Assembly: GCA_947034885.2 (NCBI GenBank) | Contig: OX344749.2 | Span: forward strand, 37,653,682-37,717,681 | Direction of reading: 5' to 3' | DNA from: Thuidium tamariscinum | Lineage: Eukaryota > Streptophyta > Bryopsida > Hypnales > Thuidiaceae | Length of the DNA: 64,000 nucleotides | Part shown: positions 22,301-35,604 of the stretch, one piece after another | Numbering within the stretch: position 1 is the first letter of the stretch | Layout: the number at the start of each line of letters is the position of its first letter | Program-made: the position numbers and the translations under genes | Notes under the pieces: model-generated | What the model was told of the DNA's origin: nothing | Seen by the model: only the letters and a program-made list of their open reading frames with translations | Database searches by the model: none

Positions 22301-25300
22301 CACACAGTTTTCGGAACACTCTGATGATACGAATAATGGCTGCCACCAAAGCTTTGTTTGAAACCTTACAAAAACACAATGGTAGAATTTGTTGTAAGAG
22401 AACATGAAAGTCATGCGACTTTAAACCACTCAGTTTTCCTTTGCTGATTTTCTTGTACAGTGCTGAAACATAATGGGTAGGCATCCTCAATTTCTTCAAC
22501 ACTTCAAGAACCTTCAACTTGTCTTCTGCTGACAGTACGTATGATGCATGCGGCATATGCAATCTATCACGATTTTCACCAATAGGCTGTAGGTGCAAGT
22601 GTGGTCTGATGCCCCGTGCTTGCATATCCGCTCTCACAGCCGCAGTATCTTTCTCACCAAAAGAGGTTCTCAATAAGTTCTCAGATATGTTCTTTTCGCA
22701 GTGCATTACGTCAAGAACATGCCGTACAAGAAGATTCTGGTAGGAAACAACAAAGGACAGCACACATCAGTTAATATTCAGTTACACAGCATGAAATGCA
22801 AATAAAAAAACCATCCATGATCCCCCTCCCCAAAAAATTATAGAAGTCCACAATCAATATACAAAATGCCTTATTGCACTACCAAAGACACAAGCAATGA
22901 TTACCTCCACTATAACTGTAGAACTGCCTTCCTCCATTCGACCAAAGGTTTCAGGATTCATAGACAAACAAAATACTTGACAGTCCCTCTACTACATGCA
23001 GAACCATTACTAAGGAATATATCATGTCATAGTTGGTTAAATTCCCCTTATTTCAGAACAGAGCATCCTCAAACAACCTAGGAACATCTTCCCCATGGTC
23101 CTATGTTATACACTTGGCTTCGCCTCAGTACTACATATTTTTGCACATGCACATCACTAAACTGATGCCTTCTTGATGACACCTAATTTGCATGGCCTAC
23201 TTCTATATGACTTTCTACAATTCATGACACATATGAAGGCTACCAGGCAGTCAACGTAGTCCACTTCACAGCTGCTATAATGCAATGGTAACTTTTTTTC
23301 CCTAAGTTATATGAGTTTAAGAATTATTATTGAGCACCAAGTAAAAAAAAAAATTAACTATGTTGACAAGAATCCTTTAAAACACTTCCCACCATCATCC
23401 AGGATGGATATATGGGAAAGTAAGTCAACTGAGGTCCTCCTAACATGATATGACTTCAATAGCATGTGGCTTCCTTGTTTTAAAAGAAAGAAAGGAAGAT
23501 TGCAGGACATTTGAACCCAACATTGTTACTCGCAATTTTGAGTAACAGCCTTCACATGGTTAATTCCTGGCTCTTGGAATTCACTCATAAAGTGCATTGT
23601 TTTCACATCCAAGCACTGATTTAACTTCTCAAGTGACCATTTTCCCACTTGGCAGTACCTGTATTCTTAACTTTCACGATGTGCTCTACCTAAAAATCAC
23701 ATGAACAATTGTAACCTCGATCGTTTCTTAAAAAAGAAAAAATCATACACCCTCACAATACTTGCAAAGTGCTAAGAACAGTTAAACAATTTTCAATGAA
23801 AGTGGAAGTTCTCACCTTCCAATAAGGAAGTTCAAAAAATATGCTGCAACGCTTCACGCCATGCCACTTCACAGGATCATCGTCAGAGTTCTCTAATCCA
23901 CCATTCCTCAAGAAATCCGATCTTCCTGTGCCCCATTGAAAAATCTCTTTTCCACTTGGTCTCTCTGGTGCTAGCAACCACTCCTGCTCGTTATTGAATG
24001 GTGCTCTTTCTCTGCGGAACCTATGGTCATTTGGCAAATAACGTCTACTACCCATGTATATCATCTTATTAAGCAACGCTGCATGTTCCGCGCAAGTCTC
24101 CGAACCACAGAGAGGGCACCCTTTGTACCCATGCACTTGTTGCCCAGATAGCAGGCCGTAGGCTGGAAAATCATTCACGGTCCACATCAAAATCGCTCGC
24201 AAAGTGAATGCTCTTTCACCTACAGGCTTTGACATATTCATAGCTGGAACCCCTGTCCACAGCTTCAACAAGTCTCGCACTAGGGGACGTAAGAAGACAT
24301 CTATGTTTTCAGCTGTGGGTGCTTTCGGTCCAGGGATCAAGACAGCAAGCGATATAAAAAATTTCTTGGTTAACAACCATGGTGGAAGGTTGTAGATGGT
24401 AATCAATAAAACCCACGTGGAATGCTTCACCACATTGTTTTTGAAGGGAATAATGCCATCTCCAACAAGACCAAGTCGTAAATTTGTTAAAACTTCTGCA
24501 AAATCAGGGTATGTACAATCTATAGCCTTCCATTGCTCACTGTCTGCAACGGACCGCATTTTATTATCCCTAGATTTGTTACTTGCATACCAGGTCATAT
24601 GCTTTGCGATTTCAGGACATTTAAACATCTTCACCAAGTGCTTGATCACATCAAAGTACCTGACAACTCGTTGCGGTACTTTATTCGAACCCTCAAGATA
24701 ACGTGGCGCCCTGCAAATTGGACATTCTTCAAGATCTTCATTTTCCTCTTCATACAATATATGCCCATCAGGACAGCAATGAACTTGTCTGTGGTTGAGT
24801 CCGAACTTCATCAACATGCTTTTTAACTCATATGAAGTGCGGGGAAAACAATTCGATGTGGGAAGCAAGTCTCTAGCTACCCATGTCAGCAGTGCGTCAA
24901 CAAAAGTGTGAGGGACCGAGTACAAGGTGCACAACGAAAATATAACTATGCAGCATTGCAGACGATTGAGGCTACTACCTTCAAATACTTTCTCCGTTGA
25001 CTGCCTTAACATATCCTCCAAATTCTGTTCATTGCACTCTTCATCCTCGTCATCGTCGTTGCCATAACCTCTTCCTACACCGTCGTCATCGACCACGCCA
25101 TTGTGAATCTCGTCAATGCGAATGAACGCATCTCTGGCCATGCTTTCAACATCCACGGTGTCAGCTTCAGGCCAAGTAAAATTCTCCCCTGCATCACCAT
25201 ACTCTGAGTTACGGTATGGCTCCTCTCTATCCGGGCTGCGAGCAGGACCCCGCACATTCCTTCCATCAACAGTCTGCATGCCGTCATTTCAGGTAAGTTA

Positions 25301-25748
25301 AGACTTTACATTCCTAGGCAATTCATTCTTTATACTGTATGAATTCCAAATACAGACAAGAAAACAACGAATTTTCAGTACTTAAGGCGTAATGCACTCA
25401 TTTTGGGAAAATCAGTGTTAAAAGTGAGAATAAACTATTAGAAGTCATTATGCCTCTCGGTTTATAAACACTATATAATGTACAGTACATAATGAAAGAT
25501 TTTCAAAATGTCAACACAGAAGTAAATAATTAGCAACGCGATTTTGGATCTTTGTCGTAGTTACTCACCATTACTGGATATATCAAATAAGGATCTCGTC
25601 CATGAATTCTGTGATGCCTTGCCACAGTGTCAACCTTCTTCACAACACCACCTCTGCAACGATTGCACGCACATGGGTATTCGGGTAAGCCGAGCCTACT
25701 AGCGATTTGTCGTTCAATATGGTAAGCCGTGGATAACCTACAACGCAT
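19368..25748 (-). CDS. CACTA transposase TNP2 (Transposase_21 + DUF4218 + DUF4216)
   Basis: Four exons: 25748-25569, 25273-23816, 22736-21838 and 20250-19368. All have GT/AG borders and consistent phase, giving 1,139 residues and ending in TAA. Exon 1 has a CACNRCRGG then RHHRIHG cluster, like the transposase-associated zinc-binding domain. Exon 2 carries a second Cys/His cluster (CCPDGH...CPICR, about 226-247) and the Transposase_21 core: RLGLVGDGIIPF (about 326), YNLPPWL, LIPGPKAP, then MWTVNDFPAYGLLSG. Exon 3 starts with LLVRHVLDVMHCEKN and includes DUF4218 (about 649-787: PPSFFDIMSHMPHHLVEELF). Exon 4 holds DUF4216 (about 970-1062) and an acidic tail. The ...FFELPYWK / NLLVRHVLDVMH junction matches the family exactly across the intron. 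No in-frame stop. It is the catalytic subunit that cuts the CACTA ends; the first ATG is my choice and upstream exons are possible. Confidence 0.9.
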
Positions 25749-26822
25749 CCTACACAATGAACACAGTCTAATTAAATTTCCATCAATACTGAACTGAATT
25801 ATAGGAAAAAAATATGAGTCACCGAAAGGCTTGTCATGGACTCAAAATTAAAATGCAGACACATGCATTGTTTGAAGTTCAACAATTCACTTTACCTTGA
25901 TAATTAGATTGAAGTACTATAGAGGTAGCCACGTATCCCAGTAATCACACCTGAGGCATGCACTGCATTAGTGACATATGAACATACTTGACAAGGCTAA
26001 AGGACTACTAATTTCTTACGGAACCCAAACAACTAGTGAACCACTTGTTTTATTCTTTCTTCCCTATAATTACTCAATTTCCAAGCAGTCCTTTTTTCCT
26101 TCAGCAAATAACGGTCCATGTGGATCTAGTGTGGTCTATCGCTGACTTCACTCTGATTTACACTGCAATGTACCGATCCAAGTCACAACAGCATCGATGG
26201 AAGACGTATATATTCTCAACTCTGTTCTAAGCACTGTGCCAGGGACTGAAGAGTGAGGACTAATGCAAGTTTTCAGTACACACGAACTTACGCATCGGGA
26301 CTAAAATTACATGAATTTTCACGGATGTTTCTGTTCCCGATCAATTGGATTGAAGTGTTCTGACAATGTTATTTAAAGGAACACCAAAAACAAAGTCATT
26401 CAAGGTTGAGTACTTATTCACAGTCCTAAAAGAGTAGGTCGAAGATTGTAAATAACTTGCGACACATGTGTGTGAATTTGTTTTACGTCATCATTCAGAA
26501 TCTGAGGGATTACTTAGTGTAGGCAGTGCCTCAACTTGAAGAATACGAAAACAACAGTATGTCCACTCAGGTCTTTCCAAACTGCTGTTACGCTTTCTTA
26601 TATATCCACACGAAATCGGGACAGTTCTTTATATTTTAAAAAGCGACTGAGTATTTCAGAGAACCCAATACCTCTAGAATGCACTGTGGACTGCTGTCCA
26701 CCATGTCGACCCAATAAAACAAAGGGTGACGAAACAAAGGACACATGCCTAAAGAATACACAGAGCCACATCCAACATAACGATGTACAATAAGAGGACT
26801 GTAAACTGAGATTACCTTTTCC

Positions 26823-26974
26823 GCAAGAAGTTCAATACGCCTGCACTGTGAGCTCCAACTCTTTTCTGATGTGTTCAATGAAGGAAGTCTGAAAAGAAGA
26901 CAATCAGCAGAGCACTCATCACATGCTAGTATTTCAAATTCATGAGCAACTTCACTGAGGTTCATGGCAACCAT
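26823..26974 (-). CDS. Possible exon of unknown function upstream of TNP2
   Basis: A short frame with a Cys-rich stretch (EILACDECSADCLLFRLP) ends in a good donor (GAAAAG/GTAATC). It could be a 5' exon of TNP2 or part of another element gene. Joining it directly to the TNP2 first exon in phase 0 gives an immediate stop, so the link is not supported. Function is not recognised. Confidence 0.25.
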
Positions 26975-27074
26975 AGTAGCTGATGAAAAAAATGTGCACC
27001 GAAATCAGCGTACACGCCCATGTATTGCATGTAATCCATGTAACTCTTACAGCACAGAAAAGTACTTTCACTAA

Positions 27075-27520
27075 TTAGCTGATGGAGCAGCCTCACTATC
27101 TGCACTGTCTCCTTCAAGTGCAATTCGGGACTGCTTTTCCAACAGTAATGCCTTCTCTAGAATGACGTTTGACTCCGCCAACATGTCTAACAATTGCTTT
27201 CTCATCTACAATTTTCTATCTTCTCTACTGACAGCCTCACGACGACGTCCTATGACTCCAATCATAAGATTGGCTGGTAGTGGACAACTGGAGTGCACTA
27301 ACGCGTACTGAGAATGCGGAATGACATTGCAAATTCCGTGACATCCACCATTTGGCATACACAAGTATGAGCTGCTTTCCACATTGTCACTACTACCGAT
27401 TTTGTTATCATCAGTCTGGCCCAAGGAGTCCATTGAGTCCATAGAATCCTGGATCTTGATTAGCCAAATTTTAGACCGAAGCAAGTGCTTGTCAGAACCA
27501 TGGTGGGAAGCCTTTGCCAT
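27075..27520 (-). CDS. Unknown CACTA-internal protein, interrupted by a TAG
   Basis: From ATG 27520 the frame runs 104 codons, includes CMPNGGCHGICNVIPHSQYA, and stops at TAG 27206. It then continues in the same frame through an amphipathic, coiled-coil-like stretch (RKQLLDMLAESNVILEKALL) to a TAG at 27075. It may be an accessory third protein of the element, or two exons if the inner TAG is part of a splice acceptor. I do not recognise the family. Confidence 0.3.
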
Positions 27521-29690
27521 ACATTCTCAAATAAAACCAAATCTAAAACCGCAGAAAATTATTTAAAAAGCACAATTTCAGAATGGAGAGAACTTGTTCA
27601 TTTAAAGTATAATCCAATTCATCCCCCATAAACTCCCATTATGATGTGTAATTAGTTCCTGATTCCATGTTGCAGTTGGTTTATTTTTTTCCTCCTCACT
27701 GTTTCGAAATTACAGAATATGCACTGCAGGAGCAATGTAGGTATAAGAGGGTATATAACTTACTTATGGTGAAGATGAGATTCACTGTACTGTGATCCCT
27801 CCTAGCTAGCTTTCCGCGTCTCCTATAGTAAGTACAGGCAAGTACCTGCAGTTTCCAAAAGAGATGTGCACACTGTAATATGTTAGAGTATTTTAAGTCG
27901 TAGAGAATGCAAAGCACTGGAATTTCTGTACTAGTTGTGGGCATGAGAAGAAGGTACAAGTGACCAAGCTAAGCACATATGAATGATAACATGAACCCAA
28001 AGTTCAGACGGCTAGAGGAACATAATTTCTGTTAAAGAACAAGATGTGTAAGTCTACGTACTTGAACTTCGTCAGCACTATCTACTCCTCTGCTAGTTTA
28101 TGAAGTTCTGCGTCTCTGTTTTCACATGTCCTGAGGCTGCACTGCACTGTCATGGTTTGAAGAACGTTAAGTCCTCGAAATTACGTGTGGCCAGGTACCC
28201 GTATTTCATTTGGAAGTCCCCGTGGATCTGACTGTTCACTGCCGTTACTATGAACATAGTATCAAATTCAATTCTAAAGTGACATGTAAAGATAGAGTGT
28301 CTCCTGAAGTGAGGAGGTCTACAGGATGGGGCCGGTCAATTTTTCTTGAACATTTTGCGTATACAGTGTATAGAACCAATTCCAGCAAACGAAAAGCTAC
28401 TTCTATGGAAGCCTGCAAGCTATGTACACATAATCGGCAACATTTGCAGACTTCCAGAATTTCTATAGGAGGCTCTGAATGGCAATTGTTTGCACTAACT
28501 GGAACCTCTTATATGAAATGGTCTTGAACTGTCTATGTCCACTTAATTTAAATAAAACGAGGTAATTGAAGACATTAATGATTTGCTTCACAAATCTTCA
28601 TGAGTGATTCGGACAACTTGCTGAAATTATAATTACTGTCGTCCTCTCCACTAGAACTATGGCAAGGAAGGAAGAAAGACGAAGAACTCATCACCTGCAG
28701 TTCCGGAGCTCTCAGTTGTCGCTTGCCCGAGCGAAAGTGCTGATGCGGGTGCGTTGCGGTATCCAACAGTCCAGAGGAACCATATGCGGGAGTAGACACT
28801 TCTCACATTTGCAGGAGCGTGGCCTATAGCTTGAGACAGTGAGAGACAATGCCAATTCCGACGGAGTATGAGGTTTTCCGGTTGCAAATAATCGCAGCCA
28901 ACAACCGTTACTTACAGAATACTCTTCACCACAAGCACTCCGTGTGAGCACTTCTAACTTGAGCCTCCGTTTTGTGTAGCTCACGTCTGTGCCAATGGAT
29001 GTGAGGGTGGTGTAGACTCCGCCGTAGCTGGATGTGTAGATCTTGCTGCGTCTGAACCCGGGGGGTTCCGGGGAAGCACTTGCTGTCCATTCCGCAATTG
29101 CTTCCGACTTATGTGTGTCGTTTCAGCCGCCTTCCATTAAGTTTTGTGCCTGCGCAGTCTCTTCCCTACAGTGCAGCCGCATAAGAGAACCCAATATTAG
29201 TGTAATTAGGAAGTGTTGCTAACTTAGAAGCTCTCACTATACCGCGTTTTCGACGAAGCTGGTTTTGGACCAAAAATAACCCCAAGATTTACAATTGCAG
29301 AGGTTGGTATTCCTAGAAATAGAAGTGACTTCACAAACAACATTTTTCGGTGTAAAGTTAGCGACTTACCAAGCAGTACGTGCCCCGAAAGCTCCGCGAT
29401 TGAAGTGTGGGCTCAACTAGATCGCCGACTCTGAAATTAGCTTCTCAGACGCGGCCACTATTGTCTTGTTCTGCGTGCCTTAACTGATAACCTAATTAAA
29501 GAGAAATGGATGAAAAGTTAAATACACGTATATTAGGTCAAATTGGAAAACCGTGACAGATGCTCGAAAGCGCGGTCGCAGCGCAAAGCATGCTGTAGTC
29601 ATTTTGCTGCGTCCTCTACCTACAGGTAGCGGCAATATGTTTGTACATTGGGTAGTTCTGGTCTGCACTTCTGAAACTACTTTAACGCCA
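27521..29690. other. CACTA region upstream of the minus-strand genes
   Basis: Moderately GC-balanced, with several frames of 74-105 codons on both strands (for example 28712-28984 minus, with a CKCEKCLLPH segment). None can be assigned. 5' exons of the TNP2 unit may lie here, but none can be linked confidently. Confidence 0.3.
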
Positions 29691-29880
29691 GGGTTTTCTC
29701 TGGCAACAACGCGACATCGCGACAACCAGACGTCACACGACGTCTCGTGGTTACCCTCGCGACGTCCAATAGAGTCAAAGTTACCTTTGACTTTTAAAAA
29801 TTTACCACACAGTAAATAACGCCACCTGGATGCCATGTGGCATCCACGTATTACATTTGGGAGGCGCATGCGGGTCTAAA
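29690..29880. promoter_or_regulatory. Minus-side half of a split bidirectional promoter region (GACGTC motifs)
   Basis: Contains CAGACGTCACACGACGTCTC and CTCGCGACGTCC, that is, several ACGT-core GACGTC sites within 70 bp. Similar sites (CGCGACGTCAGACGTCC) occur at about 38330-38350, on the far side of the inserted repeat block and just upstream of the plus-strand gene. Before the insertion the two would have been one divergent promoter. Function is inferred. Confidence 0.4.
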
Positions 29881-29892
29881 AAAGATAGGCGA

Positions 29893-29980
29893 CTACGGGT
29901 AGAGGGCGACCTCTGGTAGAGGCGACCTCGGGTGGGGGCGACCTCGGGTAGGGGCGACCTCGGGTAGGGGCGACCTCTTC
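29893..29980. repeat. 16-bp tandem repeat of GGCGACCTCGGGTAGG
   Basis: Four to five copies, the last ones perfect. The reverse complement CCTACCCGAGGTCGCC is the same motif that fills 37640-38206. Confidence 0.8.
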
Positions 29981-29981
29981 C

Positions 29982-30019
29982 TTTTTTTTTTTTTTTCTTT
30001 TCTTTTTTTTTTTTTTTTA
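29982..30019. repeat. Poly(T) tract
   Basis: About 38 bases of T broken by single C residues. Any long lysine frame on the opposite strand here is an artefact. Confidence 0.8.
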
Positions 30020-30137
30020 GCAAATGGGGAAACCCCATTGCATTAAAAAGAAAGGAGGGTGACCTCTTCTAATGCTATTAAAAAAATTGCACTCATCTAA
30101 GAATACAAAAAATAAAAATTTAGAAACACTTAAAGCC

Positions 30138-30911
30138 TTTTGTCACACCCTAGTTTTTTATTTGTTTTTGGCCATAACTTTTTATTTTTTGCTCCAAATG
30201 ACTTAAAATTGGTAGGGAAGCTACTCATAGCTATTATAAATCTATAATGAATTTTGGAGATTTTTCAAAAATAATTTATTATTTTTAAATAGCCCCAAAA
30301 ATTTCTCACAATACTTGATTTAGGGGTTTTTAGCACCATTTACCTGCAAAAAAAACGAATTTTGACCTAAAATTTAGAAAGGATGGTCTCCTAGTAGACT
30401 TATAGCTACTGTCTAAATGAATTTTTAAAATACTTATTTTAATGTGTTGTAGAAGTCTACAAAGAGAGCTTCATTTTGCATTTTTTCTTAAAATACATAA
30501 AAATACATCATTTGGAAAAACTTTTCGGAGATGAGATTTGACCAAAAAACTCACTAAAATAATGTTTTATACCTTTGGAAAAAAATGCAAAATGAAGCTC
30601 TTTTTGTGGACTTCTACAATACATAAAAATAAGTCTATTTTGAAAATTCATTTAGACAGTAGCTATAAATATACTAAGAGACCATCTTTTCTAAATTTTA
30701 GGTCAAAATTCGTTTTGGGGGGAGGTAAATGGTGCTAAAAACCCCTAAATCAAGTATTGTGAGAAATTTTTGGGGCTATTTTGAAAAATCTCCAAAATTC
30801 ATTATAGATACATAATAGCCATGAGTAGCTTCCCAATAAATTTTGAATCATTTGAAGCTAAAACACAAAATTTATGGCTAAAAAAAAATCGGAATCTAAG
30901 GTGTGACAAAA
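30138..30911. mobile_element. Foldback MITE with long inverted arms
   Basis: Starts TTTTGTCACACC and ends in the exact complement GGTGTGACAAAA. The arms (about 30138-30490 and 30575-30911) pair along most of their length, for example TTGATTTAGGGGTTTTTAGC against GCTAAAAACCCCTAAATCAA. No coding capacity. No clear target duplication seen. Confidence 0.75.
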
Positions 30912-32690
30912 CGCAACAAATAGTACAAGTGTTTCTTGCAATCACCCATTAGAAGATATTAGCATTCAAGTTGGAAAAATAAAATTTTGAATGTTGGACT
31001 ACAATTTCAATGACTTTGACCGTAATTCATGGAAATTTTTTGCACTATAGACTTTGTTTTTTATGTTATATTATAATAAAAAAAATTGATTTAAAAGTCT
31101 AAGAAAAAAAATTCCAAAAAAACAAATTTGTTTTCAATCTCTAACCCCTAAAAGCCCAAAAGGTTAGGACAAAATGCAAATGTGATAAAATACAAGTTCT
31201 ATAACTTTTTTGAAGTTATCATCAAAAAAGATTATATGAAACACAAAAAATAGAAAGTATCTATATAGGTAGAGTTTTAAAGTTGTTTTTAGATTATTTT
31301 CAAATGAATTTTGAAGATAAAACTTCAAAAAATCACCAAAAATACAAATTTCATCTTTAGCACTTGATTTTTTTTGGATTGGTCAAAATTGTGGTTTCTA
31401 TTGATTTGTGAAAAAATGAAAAAGATCTAATAATGAAAGAATCAAAATTTTCTCCAAATATTAAAATTTTCAACACTATGCAATTCTAAACACTTCCTAC
31501 TATTTTTCTTATAATTTTTGTTTGATCACATTGATCTTAGTTTTGAATGTAAATGTTGAAAGACAATCCAATTTTTTTAAATTGAAAAAAAATATAATGC
31601 CCAAAAATTCTACCCAAAGTCAAGCAACAACTAAAAAAAAGCCACATGAGTACTTAGGGGTTTACAAATTGTTAAGTAGAAATAGGTTGAACAAAAAAAT
31701 AAATTATTGATAGCTCTAGGATAGAATTGAATCACATAAATTCTAATTGTGTGATTTTTCTAGGAAGAAAATTTTAACTTGATAAATAGTTTTTTAGAAA
31801 ATTTGTGAAAATTGCATTCAAAATGAAATCTAATACGTTATTTTTCAAGAAGTTTCTATAATTGCTCAAAAAACAAGATTATCTATAATTTTTTAATCAT
31901 TAGTCCAAATAGAATGAATCATAGCTTTATATGTAGACAAGGGGATTCTTGATTCTTTACATGTTATATTTCAATTTCATTTTGTAGACTTTTTCATGCA
32001 GTAATTTAGGAATGAACAAATGAGAGTAAATTTTATAACAAAAATTACAAAATATTTGCACAAGAGAATTCAAATTTGAGATTCTATGCATAGATCTCAA
32101 CACCTTATCACCTTGCATACAAGATATTCAACATATTTTTCTAAATGGCACATCATAAAGAATTTGTTAATTTATTTACATTAGTTTTTGAAATTTAGAG
32201 GCATGCAATGTGGCCTACCCATTTATGGTAATATAGGAATATCATGTCCTATTACAAAATAATGGGTGGGGGAAACTATTTTCAAGAGCTTCATCAACCA
32301 TAGTTTATCTATAAGCAAATTCACCAACTATCCATTTGTCATTTGCTTCTTCGAAGCAATACACCCAACTTCCTCATTAAGCACCTTAATGTTGATGTAT
32401 TTTCAAATACTTCACTATTGTATTTTTCCATATTATTAATTAATTTTCATCAAGTTGGCAAATTTTCCAATAGAAAACAAAATAGATTCCATTGTATATT
32501 TATACTTTGCTTGCATTCTCTCTATACTCTTCTTTAAATGTTATCACTTGTTCACAGAGAATAATTTTAGAGTCATCTACCAACAATTCTTTAATTTTTA
32601 AGAAAAATAGTAAACAAGTTGAAAAATCTCAATCTAATGCCAAAAAAAATCCAAAATAAAAGAGAATGTTACAAAAGGCAAGGCAATGGC
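30912..32690. other. AT-rich interior, nothing recognised
   Basis: Strongly AT-rich with A/T homopolymer runs. No frame above about 65 codons with any protein-like character and no clear repeats. Confidence 0.4.
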
Positions 32691-32699
32691 TCCCACCTC

Positions 32700-33070
32700 C
32701 ACCTCCAACTGCCCCACACCCGCGGTCGCCCACAAGAGGTCGCCCCAAGACCCGAAGTCGCCCCAAAATGGCCCAAAATGGCCCCAAAATGACTTTTTTT
32801 GAGCTTGGTTGAGGGAATGGCTCCCACCTCCACCCGCGGTCGCCCTAGACCCGCGTTCTCCTACCTTCGGTCGCCCCACACCCGCGGTCGCCCACAAGAG
32901 GTCGCCCCAAGACCCGAAGTCGCCCCAAAATGGCCCAAAATGGCCCCAAAATGACTTTTTTTGAGCTTGGTTGAGGGAATGGCTCCCACCTCCACCCGCG
33001 GTCGCCCTAGACCCGCATTCTCCTACCTTCAGTCGCCCCACACCCGCGGTCGCCCACAAGAGATTGCCCT
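32700..33070. repeat. 162-bp tandem repeat (just over two copies) with GGTCGCC motifs
   Basis: CGCGGTCGCCCACAAGAGG recurs at 32721, 32883 and 33045, a period of exactly 162 bp. Each unit holds several GGTCGCC or AGTCGCC motifs and a block of ATGGCCCAAAATGGCCCC. Because 162 is divisible by 3, the minus strand keeps an open frame of about 200 codons across the array; I regard that frame as a repeat artefact. Confidence 0.85.
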
Positions 33071-33439
33071 TGAGAAGTGGTCGCGAAAGAAACATAGAGT
33101 ATGGCATTTTTTTGAAAAATGGAGGGAAAGAAGAGTCTAGCTCATTGTGAGTACTTACACTTGCTTCAATTTCTGAATTGATTAATGTACCTTCTATGTT
33201 TGGTGACCTAAGAAAATGTTTATGTTTGAAATTAGACTTCAATGCCTAAATGGCTAAATGTCTAATCTCATTTGCTAAATATCAAAGCTCTTCTCAAGAT
33301 TTGTTTACTTTCGATTGTCTATAGTAAGGTTTTAATCTTTGTGTATCTAATTTAACCTATGAGTTCTTTCTACTGGATAATTGGAGTGATAAGGTCACAA
33401 CTTTCATTGAGGATTCAGATTTTGCGGAAAGGGAAATTT

Positions 33440-34857
33440 ATTATTGTATGAATGTTTATGTAAATGGAATTGTAATTTTTAATGTATTGATAAATGAAAT
33501 GGGGAACAATCTACATTGATCACTATTTATTATTTTGTATTTTGAAATCCAATACACTATGAGGATGATTCATTGACATTTACATAAACTAAAAGGAGAA
33601 GTTATCATTTAAATCTCTTTCTTCTTATTTTAAAATCTTAAATTGAAGTAGTAAATAATACTTGAGTAGAATGATGCTTCAAGAATGGAAAATTTTAATG
33701 GATATCTTCTTTTACAAATCTCAATCTATTATTTTGTATTCTAGAATTTATTTGATAAATGTTTTTTACCACAACAATTCTTTGACATTTTTGTAAGTCA
33801 AAAAGCAAATGTTTTCATTTAAATATCTTTCCACTAATTTTTAGGATTGAGATGAAGGTGGTGAAATATTAAGATATGAGTATGGTGGTACTTTGGAAAT
33901 AGAGAACTCAAATGGGTAAATTGTTATTGAAATCTCTATCCACTATTTTGAGTTCTAACATCCACTTGATAAATAATTTACCAAAAAGATGAGCCTTCAA
34001 ATTAAAGTTGCATAAATCTAAAACAAGAGTTTCATTTTTTTAATCTCTTCCCTCTAATTTTAAAGACAAAATTAAGGTTGTGTTTAAATAAAACATGAGT
34101 ATCATGATGCTTGAAAAATGAAGAAATTCAAATGGGCTTATGGGCAAATTGTTATTGAAATCTTTATCTACTATTTTGAGTTCTAAAATCTATTTGATAG
34201 AATAATCCACCATGAGGATAAGCCTTCAAAATAAAGTTGTATAAATAAAAAAGAGAAGTTTCACTTATATCTCTTCCCTCTAATTTTTAGGATAAAATCA
34301 AGGTGGTGCCTAAATAAGACATGACAATGATGATGGTTTGAAAATAGGAAAAATTGAAATAGGCAAGTTGTTATTAAAGTCTCCATCCCCTATTTTGAGT
34401 TCTAAAATTTGCTTGATAAATAATTTGCCATTAGGATGAGCCTTCAAATAACATTTGTAGAAATTAAAATTAAAATTTTTTAATTTAAAGTTCTTCATTT
34501 TTATTTTTGATTTATTGTTGAAGGTGGAGATTGATAAATAGTACGCAAATATAATGATGCTTGAAAAATAGAGAATTTTAAATGGAAAAGATTGTTCACA
34601 AATATCCATGCATTATTTTTTATTCTAAAATTCACTTAATAAATATTACATCATTAGAATGACTTTAAGATTTGATTAGATGAAAAAGGAAAGTTTTCAT
34701 CTGAATCTCTTCTTTTTAGTTTTTAAGCTTTTGGTGAAGGTAATGAAGAATACATGAATATGTTGATGCTTGGAAAATAGAAAAATTCAAATGGAGAAGT
34801 TTTTAGTTACACAAAACTCTAATAATTATTTTGTATCCTATAATTCACTTTATAAAT
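33440..34857. repeat. Degenerate tandem array, about 205-230-bp period (left part)
   Basis: The marker TATTTTGWRTTCTAAAATCC recurs in degenerate form near 33525, 33730, 33940, 34168, 34391, 34610 and 34830. Each copy then has a (T)GATAAATAATTTACC block, a GATGAGCCTTCAAAT block and a ...ATGATGCTTGAAAAATAG block. The array resumes after the insertion at 34858-35913. Confidence 0.7.
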
Positions 34858-34873
34858 CTTGGGGGATGCACTC

Positions 34874-35170
34874 TAGGAGAGGACACTTCCCGTTTTTTAA
34901 TAACCTACATGCGGCGGAATATAGGGTACATTTAAATAATCTTAGGTAAAATTTATAAGAAATTTACATATAAAATAGGGGACATTAAAAAGGCAAAGTG
35001 TTTTAAAAATAAAATAGGGATTATAATATGGCTGATTTTTCCGCTTTATGGTAAAATAGGAGCTCTTTTAATGTTGCCAAGTAATGATTACAAGTAATTG
35101 ATAGCCCCCCTAAAAATACCCCACCGCCGCACGTGGATCCTCCAAATATACAAGAAGTGTCCTCCCCGGG
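34874..35170. mobile_element. Mutator-like MITE, 297 bp, uninterrupted copy
   Basis: Ends TAGGAGAGGACACTT and, in complement, CCCGGGGAGGACACTT. Flanking 9-mers are GATGCACTC (34865-34873) and GATGCACTT (35171-35179), 8 of 9 matching. It aligns with the copy split by piggyBac at 7502-13929 and gives the empty-site sequence for that insertion (TTAA at 34984-34987). Confidence 0.85.
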
Positions 35171-35537
35171 GATGCACTTTGTAATATATTAGGACATGAC
35201 GTGCATTCAAGCCCTTATAAGATGGGGGCAATGTAGGTACATTTGGTGAATTAAAATAGACCTATCTTTACCTAAATTTTTAAACTTAGGTAATTTCAAT
35301 AACCCTATCTTTATTTTGAATTTTTCTTGGGTGCTAATTAATTATACACTATGTTCATTATACATAAGAAAGACCTGCATTTTTTTTGCAAATAATTACA
35401 AAGAAAAAAGAATTTGTCATTAAAACTTTGACTAAACATGTGATACATGTAGAGGCTAGAGACTAGATAAGCAATACTTCCATTTTAAACAATTTCATTC
35501 AAACACATTCAAAGTGTGAGTACTCATAAGAGCAAAC

Positions 35538-35604
35538 CATTAGTTGTCACCATTAGTTGTCACCCATTAGTTGTCATCATTAGTTGTCACCCATTAGTTG
35601 TCAC
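35538..35604. repeat. Minisatellite CATTAGTTGTCAC, 5 units
   Basis: Five near-identical units of 12-14 bp in a row. No function inferred. Confidence 0.8.

Noticed and set aside
32634-33242. Open minus-strand frame of about 200 codons
   Set aside because: It crosses a 162-bp tandem repeat; the period is divisible by 3, which keeps the frame open. Composition follows the repeat, with no domain.
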